From the NCBI GenBank assembly GCA_037447655.1, contig JBBHKE010002683.1, positions 620,075-659,917 on the forward strand: a stretch of DNA of 39,843 nt, read 5' to 3'. Shown here piece by piece: positions 10,391 through 21,949 of this stretch (positions within the stretch are counted from its first letter, which is position 1; each line of letters starts with the position of its first letter). The notes beneath the pieces are model-generated. The model worked only from the letters and a program-made list of their open reading frames with translations, was not told where the DNA came from and made no database searches. Position numbers and translations under genes: made by a program. Origin of the DNA: Zygnema cylindricum. Lineage: Eukaryota; Streptophyta; Zygnematophyceae; Zygnematales; Zygnemataceae.

Positions 10391-11442
10391 TTAAGAGATG
10401 CTGGTCCAGAAGAGACGATTATTATCTTGATGCTTTTTATCAGAGAGAAAATGTTTCATACCAGAGGATAAAAGGATACCGGAGATGATGGTAGAATGAA
10501 AATTGGAGTGGAAAACGAGAGAGAAAACGGATTCCTAGGTTTTTCAGCTCAGAAATTAGGGTCAGAAAGAAAATGAAAACAACGCAGAAGATTAGGGCAG
10601 GAAGAGAAGAAAGATTTGTAATGCTGACACGTGGCGAAAGAAGCTGGATCAAACGTCGCCACGTGGCAGCTTCACAGTTTAGCGTGCAACTCACGCCATG
10701 GGGATCACAGTAGACACATTTGAGAGAGAAAAGGACAGAAATATCTGAGTGTCGGTGAGATGTGTACGGACATACGAAACGATGCATTTCCCACCGACAT
10801 TGCTTGGATGATATTTAGTTATTTACCTTTTTTAACGCTGATATTGTAGAAATAATCTGTGCGAATATTCAGTGCGCTTTGCCCAAACAGTGCGGAAATT
10901 TCACCGACTTTGAAATAAAATTTCATAGAATCGATCTGACGGTGTTCGTTGAGCACTAAGAAGTTCGACATTGTACGCGTGTCGTAAGATACGGATCTGA
11001 ATCTATACCGTTCATCTACATACCATCGGTCCAGATTTTGTTTCAAGAGTGCCGCTGAGCATCGAACTTTTCCTGGGTCGCGCCAACTGACTGAGACAGT
11101 TCTCAGTTTTCTGATGCCAGGACTTGTTAGTTGTTACTATACGTTTCACGCTGTGATCGAAACATAGAACCCCTTCCGATCCAGCTCCTCCAAAACCCTC
11201 CCGTTTAGAATTCTTCATTTCGACTTCAAATTCTGACCCTTCGATTCACATCGCAAGTTTCCACCGTCGATTGCACGCATACTGAAAGTACAAACCCGTT
11301 TCTATGGACAAATTCGTTGCAGTTTGTCGCCATTCGCACGTGTGAACGGCACTCGTGCCTTCCACCTTTTTGTCACACCAGACGTCTCCTAATTTTTCCT
11401 CTTTCTGTTTCTCCCTCTCCTCCGTCCGTCAAATCGGCGGCC
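10391..11442. promoter_or_regulatory. Divergent intergenic/promoter region between PPR gene and RPL36
   Basis: 1052 bp separate the two start codons, so the promoters and 5' UTRs of both genes should lie here. I see two G-boxes (own entry) on the PPR side. On the RPL36 side the last ~50 bp are a CT-rich leader (CTTTCTGTTTCTCCCTCTCC), as is common for translation-machinery genes. Two short minus-strand ORFs at about 10819-11218 resemble nothing I know and I do not call them. Confidence 0.55.
10628..10665. promoter_or_regulatory. Inverted pair of G-boxes
   Basis: CACGTGGCG at 10628-10636 and its exact reverse complement CGCCACGTG at 10657-10665 form a dyad with a 20-bp spacer, about 240-275 bp upstream of the PPR start codon. 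CACGTG cores are bound by plant bZIP and bHLH factors. Which gene they serve is not shown. Confidence 0.55.
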
Positions 11443-12855
11443 ATGGCTGGCATCGCTATAGGTCTCCAGAAGGGACATCAGGTGACGAAACGTGAGAAGG
11501 TTCAGCGGCCTTCTCACCGCAAGGGGGTAAGTTTCGTTCTCCAATCTGAAATTGACACGTGGCTCTCCCTTGAACTACTGATGCTCCAGTATTGACCTGA
11601 GGTATTCCTTTGTCACTCATTCTTCAGGATTTTTCCATATATTCCTTTTTGTTTCCTTTTTACTTTTTGAGAGCACTTCACCAGCTTATTTCTGTAATTC
11701 CTGTTTGTTTTAGCATTAATAACTCCGTACTGTCCAAAACCCTAATTTTCAGGCTTCATCTAAGTTTGAAAAGCACATATGTTTTTCTGGTTTGAATGAG
11801 CCATTCCGAGAAAAGATATTTACTTCCATAACGGGCATTGTAAACTTCTGTCTTAATTAGGTCGAAAAACTAGGTACTTTTGTTCTTTTTATGGAGTTCC
11901 AAAGACAAGTGGCTGTTTTTGAAATAGCTGCAAAATTATTATCTATCCAAAGTTAGGGTTGTCATGAAATGTTCATGTCGCTTAGAAAAAGACACATTGA
12001 TGGAGCTTAGCCACACAGATTACACAATTTATTTTTTCTTTAGCCATTTATACCCTTACAGATTCAAAAGAGACTGCCTAAACTGCCATTCGCAGCGAAG
12101 CAGTGAAAAACATTCGACTTATATTTAAACTCTTCATATTGGGAATTAATTTTAAAAACGACAATTTGTTGGAAAACTCGGGAGAAGAGATTTGATCGTC
12201 AATAGTCATCACCAAATAGCTACTAATTATCATTAATTATTGCTAATCATCACTAATCATCGCTAATCCTTTCTCAAATAATTTATTTGTCACTGCTTGA
12301 TTGTGTTAATTGACTTTTGTCTACCCCTACAGGTTTTGGGGAAACGGGTGCGTTTTGTCCGGTCGATCATCCGAGAGGTGGTGGGATTTGCCCCCTATGA
12401 GAAGCGTATTTCTGAGCTTCTCAAGGTCGGAAAAGACAAGCGTGCCTTGAAGCTGGCGAAGAAGAAGTTGGGAACACACTTGCGAGCAAAAAGGAAGCGT
12501 GAGGAGATGACTGGGGCATTGCGCAAAATGAGGTGAGTTTGGGAAATAATTTGTCCCTCGCCCTCACTCTCACTCTCTCCCCCTCCCCCTCCCCCTCCCT
12601 CGCCCTCGCCCTTGCCCTCGCCCTCGCCCTTGCCCTCGCCCTCGCCCTCTCCCTCTCCCTCTCCCTCTCCCTCTCTTTATACCAGGTACAATGTTGTCAA
12701 CTGTTGTAGGTTTTCTTCTGAAATTTACTTTTTAATCATTCAAGTCATTTGCGGTTTTGAATTTGCAAAACTGGAGATTAATTTTTGGAGAGTGTTTGTT
12801 TTTTCTCGGGGGAGGGTTCAGGGCGGGAGGAGCTGCCCCAGAGAAGAAAAAGTAA
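11443..12855 (+). CDS. RPL36: 60S ribosomal protein L36 (eL36), three exons
   Basis: Exons: 11443-11526, 12333-12532, 12822-12855; 318 nt, 105 aa plus stop. Exon 1 encodes [18 protein letters not shown]... to HRKG and ends at GGG|GTAAGT. Exon 2 starts after CCCTACAG and encodes the hallmark segment '[20 protein letters not shown]' and a lysine-rich helix to LRKM. It ends ATG-AG|GTGAGT; reading through this donor would give an early TGA at 12534. The last exon after GGTTCAG is only 34 nt and adds the usual tail, [11 protein letters not shown]-stop. Length and sequence fit eukaryotic eL36, a basic protein of the large ribosomal subunit. The ATG at 11443 is the first in frame. Introns are 806 and 289 nt. 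Confidence 0.95.
11737..11745 (+). promoter_or_regulatory. Telo-box in RPL36 intron 1
   Basis: AAACCCTAA lies within the first intron. Telo-boxes are frequent near the 5' ends of plant ribosomal-protein genes, usually in promoters. A role here is only suggested by the context. Confidence 0.3.
12555..12678. repeat. CCCTCG/CCCTCT microsatellite in RPL36 intron 2
   Basis: About 120 bp of hexamer repeats on the plus strand: (CTCACT/CCCTCC)n, then (GCCCTC/GCCCTT)n, then (TCCCTC)n. It begins about 20 nt after the 5' splice site of intron 2. A long ORF through it (SPSPSP...) is an artefact of the repeat. Confidence 0.85.
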
Positions 12856-15800
12856 AGTTGAGAAATGGCCGTTTGAGCTTTTTCAGATGCTCTTTTTTTT
12901 GTTTTGTTCCTATATCAATGCAAATCATTTTTCTCAAAAGAGCCCAAGCTATTTGGCAACTAAAATTCAAGGATCCTTTTAGGAGCCCCATTGTACCATT
13001 GTCAAATGCAAGGCAATTTCACACGATATTCTGCACAACTTCTTTTATTTTGCATCATGTTTATTTGAGTTGTGTTTTTTTGCATTGTAGTTATTGTACA
13101 TTTTTTGTTTTGCACAGTTTCTCTCATATACTTGTATGGAATGGTTTTAGATGAATCGAGTTGATTTACATATGACGAGCAAGTGGAGAAAGGGTTATCA
13201 TGTGATTTTTTTTTTTTGTCAATGTAAGTCTATGGTCTTTTTTTATTTTGAAACATAAAGATGGATTAAGTGATTGGGATTTTGGGGAAATTGTCTATAA
13301 ACAAGCCTGTCTTCAAATACTGGAAATTTTGCTGCATAAAGGTCTGTTCTGGACCTGAAATATGTCTTTTTTTCTAGAATGTATTTTTCTTGTGCATGAC
13401 AATTCAGGGAAAAAGTTTTTTGTAACTGTAGTTTTCTGGTTAGCCATAACATCGGTAGGTGTTTACAAGCTGATTCATTTGACTCTTTGTGGTAAATAAA
13501 GGTTGATGAGGACAATGTATAACTTGTTATTTTGAACAGTAGTAGTTATCAAGACTCGACAACTGGACCAAGTGGATTAGGATAGTGGACTAGAATCAGT
13601 AGAGTAAGAGTTGAAGGAATGACTTTTGCATACCGAAGGCAGAATGTGTATACAATGTGTATACAATTGGATACTCGATAAGGGCCAGGAAATGACCCGA
13701 GAATCCATACTGGATGGTATTTTTCTGGAGTGGAATATCAGTTTTGGAGAGTTTTTTCCAATCCACAACCAACAAATGCTTGCTACAGCATCAGTTCTGT
13801 GATTTCTACCCTGAGGAGGTGAGACAATTCCTGTTCTCACATGGAGAGAGAGAGAGGGTTTTGTGGATACCTTTTGTTCTCCTTCAGAGGATTGCTTGTC
13901 TCAGGGAGACTGGTTGTTGTCTGTTTGCTTGATGGGGGATCACCTGAGTCAGCATTTGTTTTGCTATCTTTGACTGTCTTTGACCAATTGTTCCATAAGC
14001 ACAATTAAGTGGATTTCAGTTTGTTAAGCAGTTCACTGTCTATCTCCGCTCTCTACTCCCCCTCTTCTTTCTCCTAGCTGTTTTCTCTCAATTTCCAAAC
14101 AAACTGCCTGTTATTTTATTTTTTTGTATTCTTTGTTCGTCCCTTCTCAGAGTTGTAGTTTTGTGAGTTGCAAACTCCTGTCGACTTTTTTAAAAAATCC
14201 TTCATTTATTTTTTCTTGTTTCATTAGACATAAGCGCTTGGTAATGATCATTAGTTTGGTACAATGTTGTCAAAAGGAAAATAAATTAGTTTGCAGAAAA
14301 ATCAAACCAAGAAAAAATTTGACTATCTGTTGTCCGAAAAGTGTGAAGCTGAATATTTGGATCACTACTGTCCGTTACAATCAAAATCTTTGACCGCCTT
14401 TTGATAGGGCAATTACATTTAATAAATCTCCCCTGGTGTCGAAAGTAAATTGTACATTTTCAAGTTAAACCGTGCGTAAATCCACTCAATGTACTGTACA
14501 AACTGTACAGACTTCCATTCACATTCAAAGAGGGCAAAACTTCGATAATGTGAAGCTTTTAAAAAATCAAATTTGCCTTTATTTTTCATTTTTGTTTTGC
14601 CTCTGTATTCTCAGTAGCAGCTTGAAGTCTGTTTCTCTTCCAGTTTAGCGATCGAATCGAGCCTTAGGATTCTTTTGTACTTTTTTTTAGATTTTTTCGA
14701 GGTGCCAAATCCACATGTCTTCTTAGACATCTCTATCAATGGGAAATAGGAAGTAAGGATCGTTATGGAGCTTTTTTGCAGACGTATGTCCTAGAAAGGT
14801 TCAAAATTTGAGTGCTCTTTGCAAGGAGAGAAAGGCCTGGTTGGCAATTCACATTCTTGCATCAATACAGGTACTATGTGCATCCTATTCCACACATTTG
14901 AACTGTGAACAGAACAGACAAGCTAACATAACAGGCAAAACCAGTTAGTAGCTTTTGATTTGTTTTTGAGAAATGATGTGCCATATGTCTTTTCCAAATG
15001 TGTACGAACTTTGACAGAAAATTGATGGCATAACATGTCTTATTGATGCCAATAACTTCGTTATAATGCATGTTGTCCACAATGGGAGCCGATGAAACGA
15101 ACGAAACATTGATGAGGGCAGGTGATATCCGAGTCCCTGTAATTGATTTTTTTTTATGGAAGTTTCATGGATTGTACTATTCTATGACGAAAGAATGTAC
15201 CCCTCTAGGCCAGCTTGCAAAATGCCTATATGTTTTAGCATAATCCAGAATTTCAACTATCCTGATTCAATGTCGAGAAGTGAATCTTGGCCTTTCGATC
15301 ATTTTTCCTCCCTGTAGAATAATTGATGTATTTTTAAAACTTATTGTATGGAAAAATTCTGGCAGGAAAATTCTTTGCGCCTCGAGAGAATCTTGTGAAA
15401 TTCTGAAGAATATTGGCCGATAGGAACATTCTGACAGATATGCCTTGCAGAATTTGAGAATTCGACATGGTCTCCAATTCTTTTTTTTAATTTCACCGAA
15501 AAGTTTTAGAAAATGTAGGACATGGCAAAGACAAATTTTCCTGTAAAGCAAAAACGATGCTGCATTTTGTCACAATGTTTAGTGCTAAAGTGTTGTGACG
15601 TTTCACAATATTGTTGCAGCGCGTCAGAAAATTGTTGTAGAAAAAGTCGTATGGACTTAGTTTGCAATGTCTCACTAGGTTCCCAATGTAGCAGGTAAAG
15701 CGGCAAATGTTAGCACAACATTTATTGTGGCTTTCTAGGATTCTCTTGAAATTTCTTGCAATAAATCTCAAATTTGACAAAAGAAAAAATCATGATAAGT

Positions 15801-17359
15801 CTAAAATGTTGCAAGTCTAGAATATTTGATCATACTATCGAATACAACTGACAGCAATTTTGTGTGATCTCCCAACAATTTTGCCAAATATTATCCAAAC
15901 GCAACTTTCCTTAGAAAACGTGGTGCTATGATTATGACATTTTCTTTTTGAGTCGAGAGACGACAAGTACTTGAGAAACAAAAAACAATCTGGTTACAAT
16001 CTGAGACAATCTGAGAACTAAATTCGATACAATAGAGACATTTCATGCCAATTCAATTCAATTCAATTCAATCGCATTATAACATAATAATAATCATTTT
16101 ATTATTATTATACTATTATTATATTATTATTTAATTCAATTTTAGCCTCTGGCAATTCAATCGCCAGAGACAATTTTGACACTTCGGTTGTGGTTTCTCG
16201 TTTGTGAGAGACGATTGTGGTATTCTGGTTTCCAGGGGTAATTTTTTAATTCGGTCGCTAGAGACAAAAAAGAAAATTCTGAAATTTCTGAACATTGTAA
16301 GAGACAAAAAAACACCAACAGGAGCAATCAAACTAATCTAAAGATGGAATACAGACCTAAATACAATAAATATAAAATAGGATGCAAGGTTTAGACATCA
16401 GTCAGAGTCTGCGAATAATTTTAAAAAAGTCTTGCGATAGAAATACAAAATTGAAAATTAAATTCGAGAAGGAAAAAAAAAAAAAACGTCTTTCCGTTTG
16501 GAGGATTATGAATTTGTGTTTGTAAAAATCCGATTGCTTTGGGTCTGTTTGAGATTCAAAAAATTAACCTCTATTTCTTTAAACAATCGTATTTTTTTAG
16601 CTTTTTGTGTTTATTGAGTTTACCCTTTTAGGTCGTATTTACAGTTGATAATGCAAAAGTAAAATATCATAAAGCAGCATGACTAACAATAGGAAAACGT
16701 AAATCAGGAAAAAGAAAAAGTAGGGGGGAAGAAGAAATCACTATTGACTTTTTGTACACATGAATAAAAAGTAAAACAACATTTTAAAACGAATGTGTGA
16801 AAAGTTCAAGCTAAGAATAAGAATACAAAATACTCAAATTCTAAGGGAAAACAATTATATCGACTCTAGTAGTATAATAACTAAATATTCACTTCAACAT
16901 ATAAACTTATCTATACGTACCTATTACTTTTACTTACTAAAGTACAAGTTATCCCTATAGGAAGAATTTCAACAACCATACTAAATAAGTATAAACTAGA
17001 TATAATCATTCTCCCTAGTCCCTAAAAACTCTTCTCCCCAAAATAAAAACTAAAGAAACTATTTTCTACTTCCCAAACTTTAATCCTAAATTTTTTCATA
17101 ATACATACATTATGACTTGAAAAGAAAAAACGTCGGACAAACATCCGTACGACTCTATTTCCGTTGGCTTTTACTGTAATAGTACAGTCTGACGTAAAAA
17201 AGGAAGCGGTAGGTCAGTCCGAGCCCCAGTAGAGCGGCGCAACAAAGCCATTTGTCGACTTGTCCGACCGACAAGCTGTCGAGAACGTCTCTGCTTGTCA
17301 ATTTACAAACTGCCGCGGGATTTCCGTGCGTGATATATCGGAATGAGTGCGGCATTGCA
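12856..17359. other. AT-rich intergenic region, no gene seen
   Basis: Starts with the RPL36 3' UTR. No ORF shows protein similarity and I find no tRNA-like cloverleaf. Features seen: (AATTC)n and TTA/ATT microsatellites at about 16048-16140; a 7-bp-stem hairpin CTCTGGC-GCCAGAG at 16146-16168 with GAGACAA words repeated to 16310; several long A or T runs. Confidence 0.5.
16048..16140. repeat. AATTC and ATT microsatellites
   Basis: Five tandem AATTC-type pentamers are followed by AATAATAATCATTTTATTATTATTA-type trinucleotide repeats. Confidence 0.8.
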
Positions 17360-17586
17360 TACTACACCGCTAATCGTTATTAGTGTTGAAGTTTTTTTCA
17401 CCACTTAAGAAATATTTTCTACATGCACACATGTCGGATTGTATATCGAAGACCACCAATAGGAAGGTGAGAATCTTCCCTTCCAATAGCAACCATCGGA
17501 TTGACAATTCGACAAGTGTAGACGAAGAAAATATTTTTTAAGTGGCGAATAAAATACTAACACTCATAACGATTAGTGGTGTAGTG
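17360..17586. mobile_element. Foldback MITE, copy 2
   Basis: About 227 bp with terminal inverted repeats: left (T)ACTACACCGCTAATCG..., right ...CGATTAGTGGTGTAGTG. Pairing continues inward for roughly 95 bp per arm (CACTTAA..ATATTTTCT against AGAAAATAT..TTAAGTGG; CACATGTCGGATTG against CAATTCGACAAGTGT). It has the same arrangement as the copy at 2998-3220. The right end TAGTG and near-CACTA left end hint at a CACTA-type origin. I do not see a clear target-site duplication. Confidence 0.8.
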
Positions 17587-19000
17587 TTACGCCTCATATT
17601 GAGGCCTCTAAAAGTATGCAATGATGCTCACTGTGACTCAGCTGAAAACTTCAAACCATTTGCTCTGGGGATATTTGGGACCTTCGACTCTTCGTTCGAC
17701 AACTTCCTACGTGATTGCGATTGACGATTTGTCGTTATTGGAGAACCTAGTTGCCCTTCCCCAACCCTCATGTCAACTTTTTTATGCAAACCCTTGTCTA
17801 TCACCCTTCAACGCTTTCAAGCATCAACCTTCATCCGACAAAGCACTATGGTGAATGATGATTGTGGATTGAGAGATTTACCTCCGAGCCGCCTATTGCA
17901 CATTGATGGCATTTGTTGTTCCGACCTAGTGTGGATTGGTTTTAAGTTTTGGGCCGACTACCCATGTTGTCATTTGGAGTTTGTGTATAGCGTGGTTTTA
18001 AGTGCCCTTGTGGTTTGGTTTTGGTAATTGTATTTGTTTTTCTTGCTATCGACGTCATGCTTCAATTGTTGGTTAAATTTTGTAATTTCTATTCGTACTT
18101 TCGAGTTTTTTATTTGTAACCTTTAATTTAATGGCAGTAAACAATTCTACTTTCAATCATGTTTTGTGCTCTGGTGGTTTAACTATCGCGGGTTTGATAA
18201 TAAAAACTTCTTCTTATTTTTATACATATGGAAACACGAATCCCAAGTCATTCGTATTAACAAGATAAGAGCGATTCGCTTAAACGCCTCCTTAGACACC
18301 TTCTTAAGCGCTTTACAAAATCAGTTAACGACGAAAACCGGCGTCGACGTGTCAAGCAACGTACCAGCCCTCAAATGCATGAGTCATCCAATGGCCTTAT
18401 CATATGGTAATGAATTAGTATACTTCCCAACTTTAAATACTTATTAAATTATCGTCCAATGGTGTAGAAAGCAAGTTCACTTCAAGCATGGAAAAACGCT
18501 CCAAACTTTTTTTGCGCTATCGCGTTTGACTTAATTTGATATTCCCTTCTTCGTCCAAAATAACCTCGATTGCAAAACTATTAATCTCATGTATCGGCAA
18601 GTTCCTTATAGTGATAAATTCGATATTTGATATGCCGAATACCGAACGGTTGGAGGGTCCAATATATCGCACAAAGACCAAAAAAAACACCGCATTTTAT
18701 CTGGTGGGAAGTGGGGGTTCGTACAACTGTTGTTCGTACATAATGTATGGAAAATTGTATGGAACATACCCCCGCTCTTGGGAACTTTTGATGTTTTTGT
18801 AGCAGCCCAACCTCTTAAGGTATTGCGATAGTTTTTTACCTAGTATCTTATCAAGATATATCACATTAAACATTCCAGAAATCGCGTTGCGTCGCCCAAA
18901 CGATATTCCGCGTCCATCCTTCGAAAATCGTGTACCTACGCACGAAATTAAAGGTATCGCACGAAATTAGCACTACACAACCAAACGTGAAAATAAATGA
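17587..19000. other. Intergenic DNA, no gene recognised
   Basis: Short ORFs only; none resembles a known family and there are no transposon motifs I can support. Base composition is less AT-rich than 13-17 kb, so a decayed repeat is possible. Confidence 0.4.
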
Positions 19001-19040
19001 ATCGACGTGAAATCACGCGTGCGAATGAAGCCACATGAAA

Positions 19041-19220
19041 TCGTGCGTGCATGCATTTTATCTTGCGTGCATGCACAATACCGCGCGTGCGTGCAAAATA
19101 CCGCGCGTGCGTGCGAAATATCGCGCGTGTATCCAGAAAACTGCGCGTGCGTGCATTATATTTTGCGCACACACCAAATATCGCTCGTGCGGGGATGATA
19201 TCGTGCGCGCGGGGAACTCA
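19041..19220. repeat. 20-bp GC-rich minisatellite (nine units)
   Basis: Units begin exactly every 20 bp at 19041, 19061, 19081, 19101, 19121, 19141, 19161, 19181 and 19201. The consensus is close to (T/C)CGCGCGTGCGTGCNNNATA, for example CCGCGCGTGCGTGCAAAATA. The core is alternating pyrimidine-purine and the tail is AT-rich. Outlying, more decayed units may start near 19001. The period is not a multiple of three, so the overlapping ORFs in all frames (RACxxxRVRAK-like) are repeat artefacts. Confidence 0.9.
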
Positions 19221-19893
19221 CACGATGCGGCATGGCAGCTGTCGTGCATGAGAGGCACGCAAGCGAACATGCATCACAACCAGCAAAGTCATGCTCACAA
19301 ATATATATACCAACAAAAATAAATATGAAAAGATAAAAAACATATACACCATGAGAAGGAGTAAAGCTGAAAATGACCCAAAGAGAGAAGGGGAAGAATA
19401 CTCCTCGAGAGTGAAGTGGACCGAATAATTCCCCCCCCCGCTCTTTAGCGTGTAGAGGAGTTGGTCAACATAGCTGAGGGCCTGGAACAGATATGGAGGC
19501 AGCAATGGTCAGCCGGGTTGAAAGATAATGGAGGAGAGAGGCACTCCATGTGGAACCCTTGACCACCTGTATATGTATAAACCCTCTACAACCTCAACAT
19601 CCCGTTAGTATCGATGTCCACCACATGGAGAATGTGTGGAGAGACCTTGGTGTCGAAGGTATCCAAGAGATGACACGAGTCGGTGAGAAAGGCGGGCTCA
19701 CTTAAACTATCTCGCAATGGTGGGGTGTTTGGAAGGATTTTTTTTGGGAAAAGAGAGTCGCAATTGTCTTCCCTAAGGTCAAAATACTGGAAAATCCAGG
19801 GAGAGCGGAAGCCAAATGTGCCATAGTGGGGAACGGTTGCGAGCAGAAATAAGAGGGGGGCAAATTTTGTGTCTCGGAAAATTAGAGGGATGG

Positions 19894-21179
19894 TGTTGAT
19901 ATTTGAGTATTTTCTAGGTCTGTATTAGGATAGAAAAAAAGTTGAGGCCGTCTGCCTCTAACTCCACTCACTTGTTGTAGTCACTAAAGGCTGGACAGGG
20001 AGCTAGAGCCATGGTTGCCTAGGCTCTCTATGAAGAAAGGTGTAGATTTGGTAGACTTACCATAAAGGTATTTGACGGACCCAGATATGATCCTGGTACT
20101 TATTGTCCGTCAAGTAACCTGTACCCGTCATCCTTATCCGTTAAGTCTAAGACTAGTGCTAAGACGTATGGAGTTTGGTAGATATTTAAATAGTATTTAG
20201 TAGGATTTTCCATTTAACTAGATTACGGTTTACATGGAAATAGTTGTACTTTAAAGTACCGGATGAAACAAATAGTACAACAATTTGTTTCGACGGTCAA
20301 TATTAAATGCCAAAATAAACCGGACGGCCGTGATTAGCGCCAGCTTCGCGAAAGGATAATTTTGGCGGTTTGCGGACGTCACCTCTCCGGATGACACGTG
20401 GCGACATCGTAAAGGTTGCCGAATCAACGGAACGGAACACAACAAATCCGAATGTGACAAATGTCATTATGGCAATATCGTACTATGTTCGTACAGAAAG
20501 TACTCCGGCACCTGTACTTTCTTGTACGGTACCGTTTTCTGACGTGGCATGACCTGGCGCCACGTGGAGAGATAAGAGTTGGAAGCACGAATTCCGGGGA
20601 TTATAAGAGCGAATCTCGATAGGACATGTGTTGACTTTTTAGCCATGACGTACGATGGCCGTACGAAAGGTACACCGGCACCTATACCTTTATGTACTAT
20701 ACGGTAATGTGATTGGTCCGTACCTCAGTACTAGAGGGATTAGAGAGGGGTTTAGGACTTAGAATATTTTTGGTAGGTAGCTGCCTCTCCCAGAGAGCAC
20801 CTTGTATAAATGGCAAACTTTGGCCAGCCATAACTATTAATTCAGTTGACCAATTTTAGTGATTCGTGTTGCTGCGGACTCACGGGAGTCCACGCTACAC
20901 ACGGGTGTAGTCGGTCAGAGATTTTGCTTGCCTGGGTGGCTGCATTTCTAAGGGAAAGTCAAAGTGGGTGAATGTGTCCAAATCTCATATTCTAACTTTG
21001 CATTCTGTGGTGGAACTAAGCACACAGAAAGTCTTATTTCACAGGGGTGAAGCTGTAATGGGGTTCTGATTGTCAAAGGGTCAATCATTTGGGTTTATTT
21101 AAACTTGGAGTCGGCACTATCTAGATTAGCTTCTTTTGATCTGCGAATTCTGTGTGGCAATGGAGCCCATAAAATTTCA
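19894..21179 (+). mobile_element. Solo-like LTR of the copia-2 family
   Basis: Starts TGTTGATATTTGAGTATTTTC and ends GGAGCCCATAAAATTTCA, matching the two LTRs of copia-2 in the opposite orientation along 1286 bp. It holds both GTAC-hairpin modules (near 20490 and 20660), G-boxes (near 20395 and 20562) and the TATAAAT-like box (near 20803). It is more diverged than the copia-2 LTRs. No internal region follows: after 21179 the sequence is old copia RT, and before 19894 it is unrelated. Flanking 5-mers (GATGG, ACTTT) do not match, so it is a solo LTR that lost its duplication, or a rearranged end. Confidence 0.8.
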
Positions 21180-21414
21180 ACTTTCACATACACCTCCTCT
21201 TCCGATTCTTTGCTTGAAAACGTAATTTCAACGTCTATTCAGTGGACAAGTTTCTTCCCCGATGGCTCAAGGGCGATAATCATTCCCAACGAGTCTGATT
21301 TCATCATGCGAGGAAATGTCTCATTATAATAAAAGAGTTATTTTAGTTAGACTTTTTACAAACAACCCCAATCTTATATTTTATGACCTCTCGTGAGGCG
21401 GTAGTTTTGGTCTT
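21180..21414 (-). pseudogene. Old copia element (copia-3), RT fragment downstream of the chromovirus
   Basis: On the minus strand the first bases after the chromovirus 3' LTR read SREVIKYKIGVV, the decayed match of the copia RT entry (usually ...KYKARLVAKGY). Further on comes 'IDVEITFSSKESEEEVYVK', clearly the RT motif-A region usually written DVK.AFLNG.L.EEVYV. It continues the reading that ends at 37128 on the other side of the chromovirus. The fragment stops at the LTR at 21179. Confidence 0.65.
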
Positions 21415-21890
21415 TGTAAAAGGGGCGAGATAATAACACCACATTTAAAAATGCACAGCCGAATAACTCGAAGGATTCTCTCATATCAACAACAGAGGTA
21501 CACAGCATCTACAAAGAAGAATTGAGCTTTATTAATCGGAAAGAAGATTACAAGATTGAAAGCTCGCTGCAAAGGTCTATTCAAGAGTCCGCTGTTGACT
21601 AGGTTTACTGGACTATGTAAATTATTCAGCTGCTAGTCAACTAGATACTATCCTGTTGCACACGTGGACCTTCTCGGTCAACCACGATGAATCTAACCAT
21701 CTTCTATAACAAAGTAGTGAAATCTACATTTTGCGGCGTTGCTATACTGCTACGCTGTGCTGCTATGTTACTACGCTACGTTGCTATATCACTACGCTGC
21801 GTTGCTCCGTTGCTATGCTGCGCTCGTCTGCATCGCAGCTGCGCTGCTCCGAACCGCAACTGCAGCAGCCTATTCTGTAACCCTGTTACA
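21415..21890 (-). repeat. Chromovirus 3' LTR
   Basis: Plus-strand ends TGTAAAAGGGGCG and CCCTGTTACA. It matches the interrupted 5' LTR and supplies the empty-site version of the copia-2 target (AAAGCTCGCTGCAAAGG near 21561). The part at 21736-21880 is a CTACGCTGCGTTGCT-like imperfect minisatellite. Confidence 0.85.
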
Positions 21891-21904
21891 GTGCCTCCCA
21901 GTAA
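21891..21904 (-). promoter_or_regulatory. Chromovirus polypurine tract
   Basis: On the minus strand ACTGGGAGGCAC directly precedes the 3' LTR (TGTAACAGGG). Its position fits the plus-strand primer site. Confidence 0.55.
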
Positions 21905-21949
21905 GGATTCAGCGTCCCGCTGAATGTTACTCACTCCGGGAGACTGGAG

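Noticed and set aside
10819-11218. Two overlapping minus-strand ORFs upstream of RPL36
   Set aside because: No similarity or motif, and they sit where promoters and UTRs are expected.
12612-13154. 180-codon plus-strand ORF
   Set aside because: Starts in the CCCTCG microsatellite, spans RPL36 intron 2 and covers the last exon in another frame.
19007-19322. Several RAC/RVRAK-rich ORFs in all frames
   Set aside because: Produced by the 20-bp minisatellite, whose period is not a multiple of three.
19520-19890. Possible Penelope-like or LINE RT remnant on the minus strand (FLTDSCHLLDTFDT..., GVPLSSIIF)
   Set aside because: A few residues resemble RT regions, but frames and motif order do not hold together; not enough to call.
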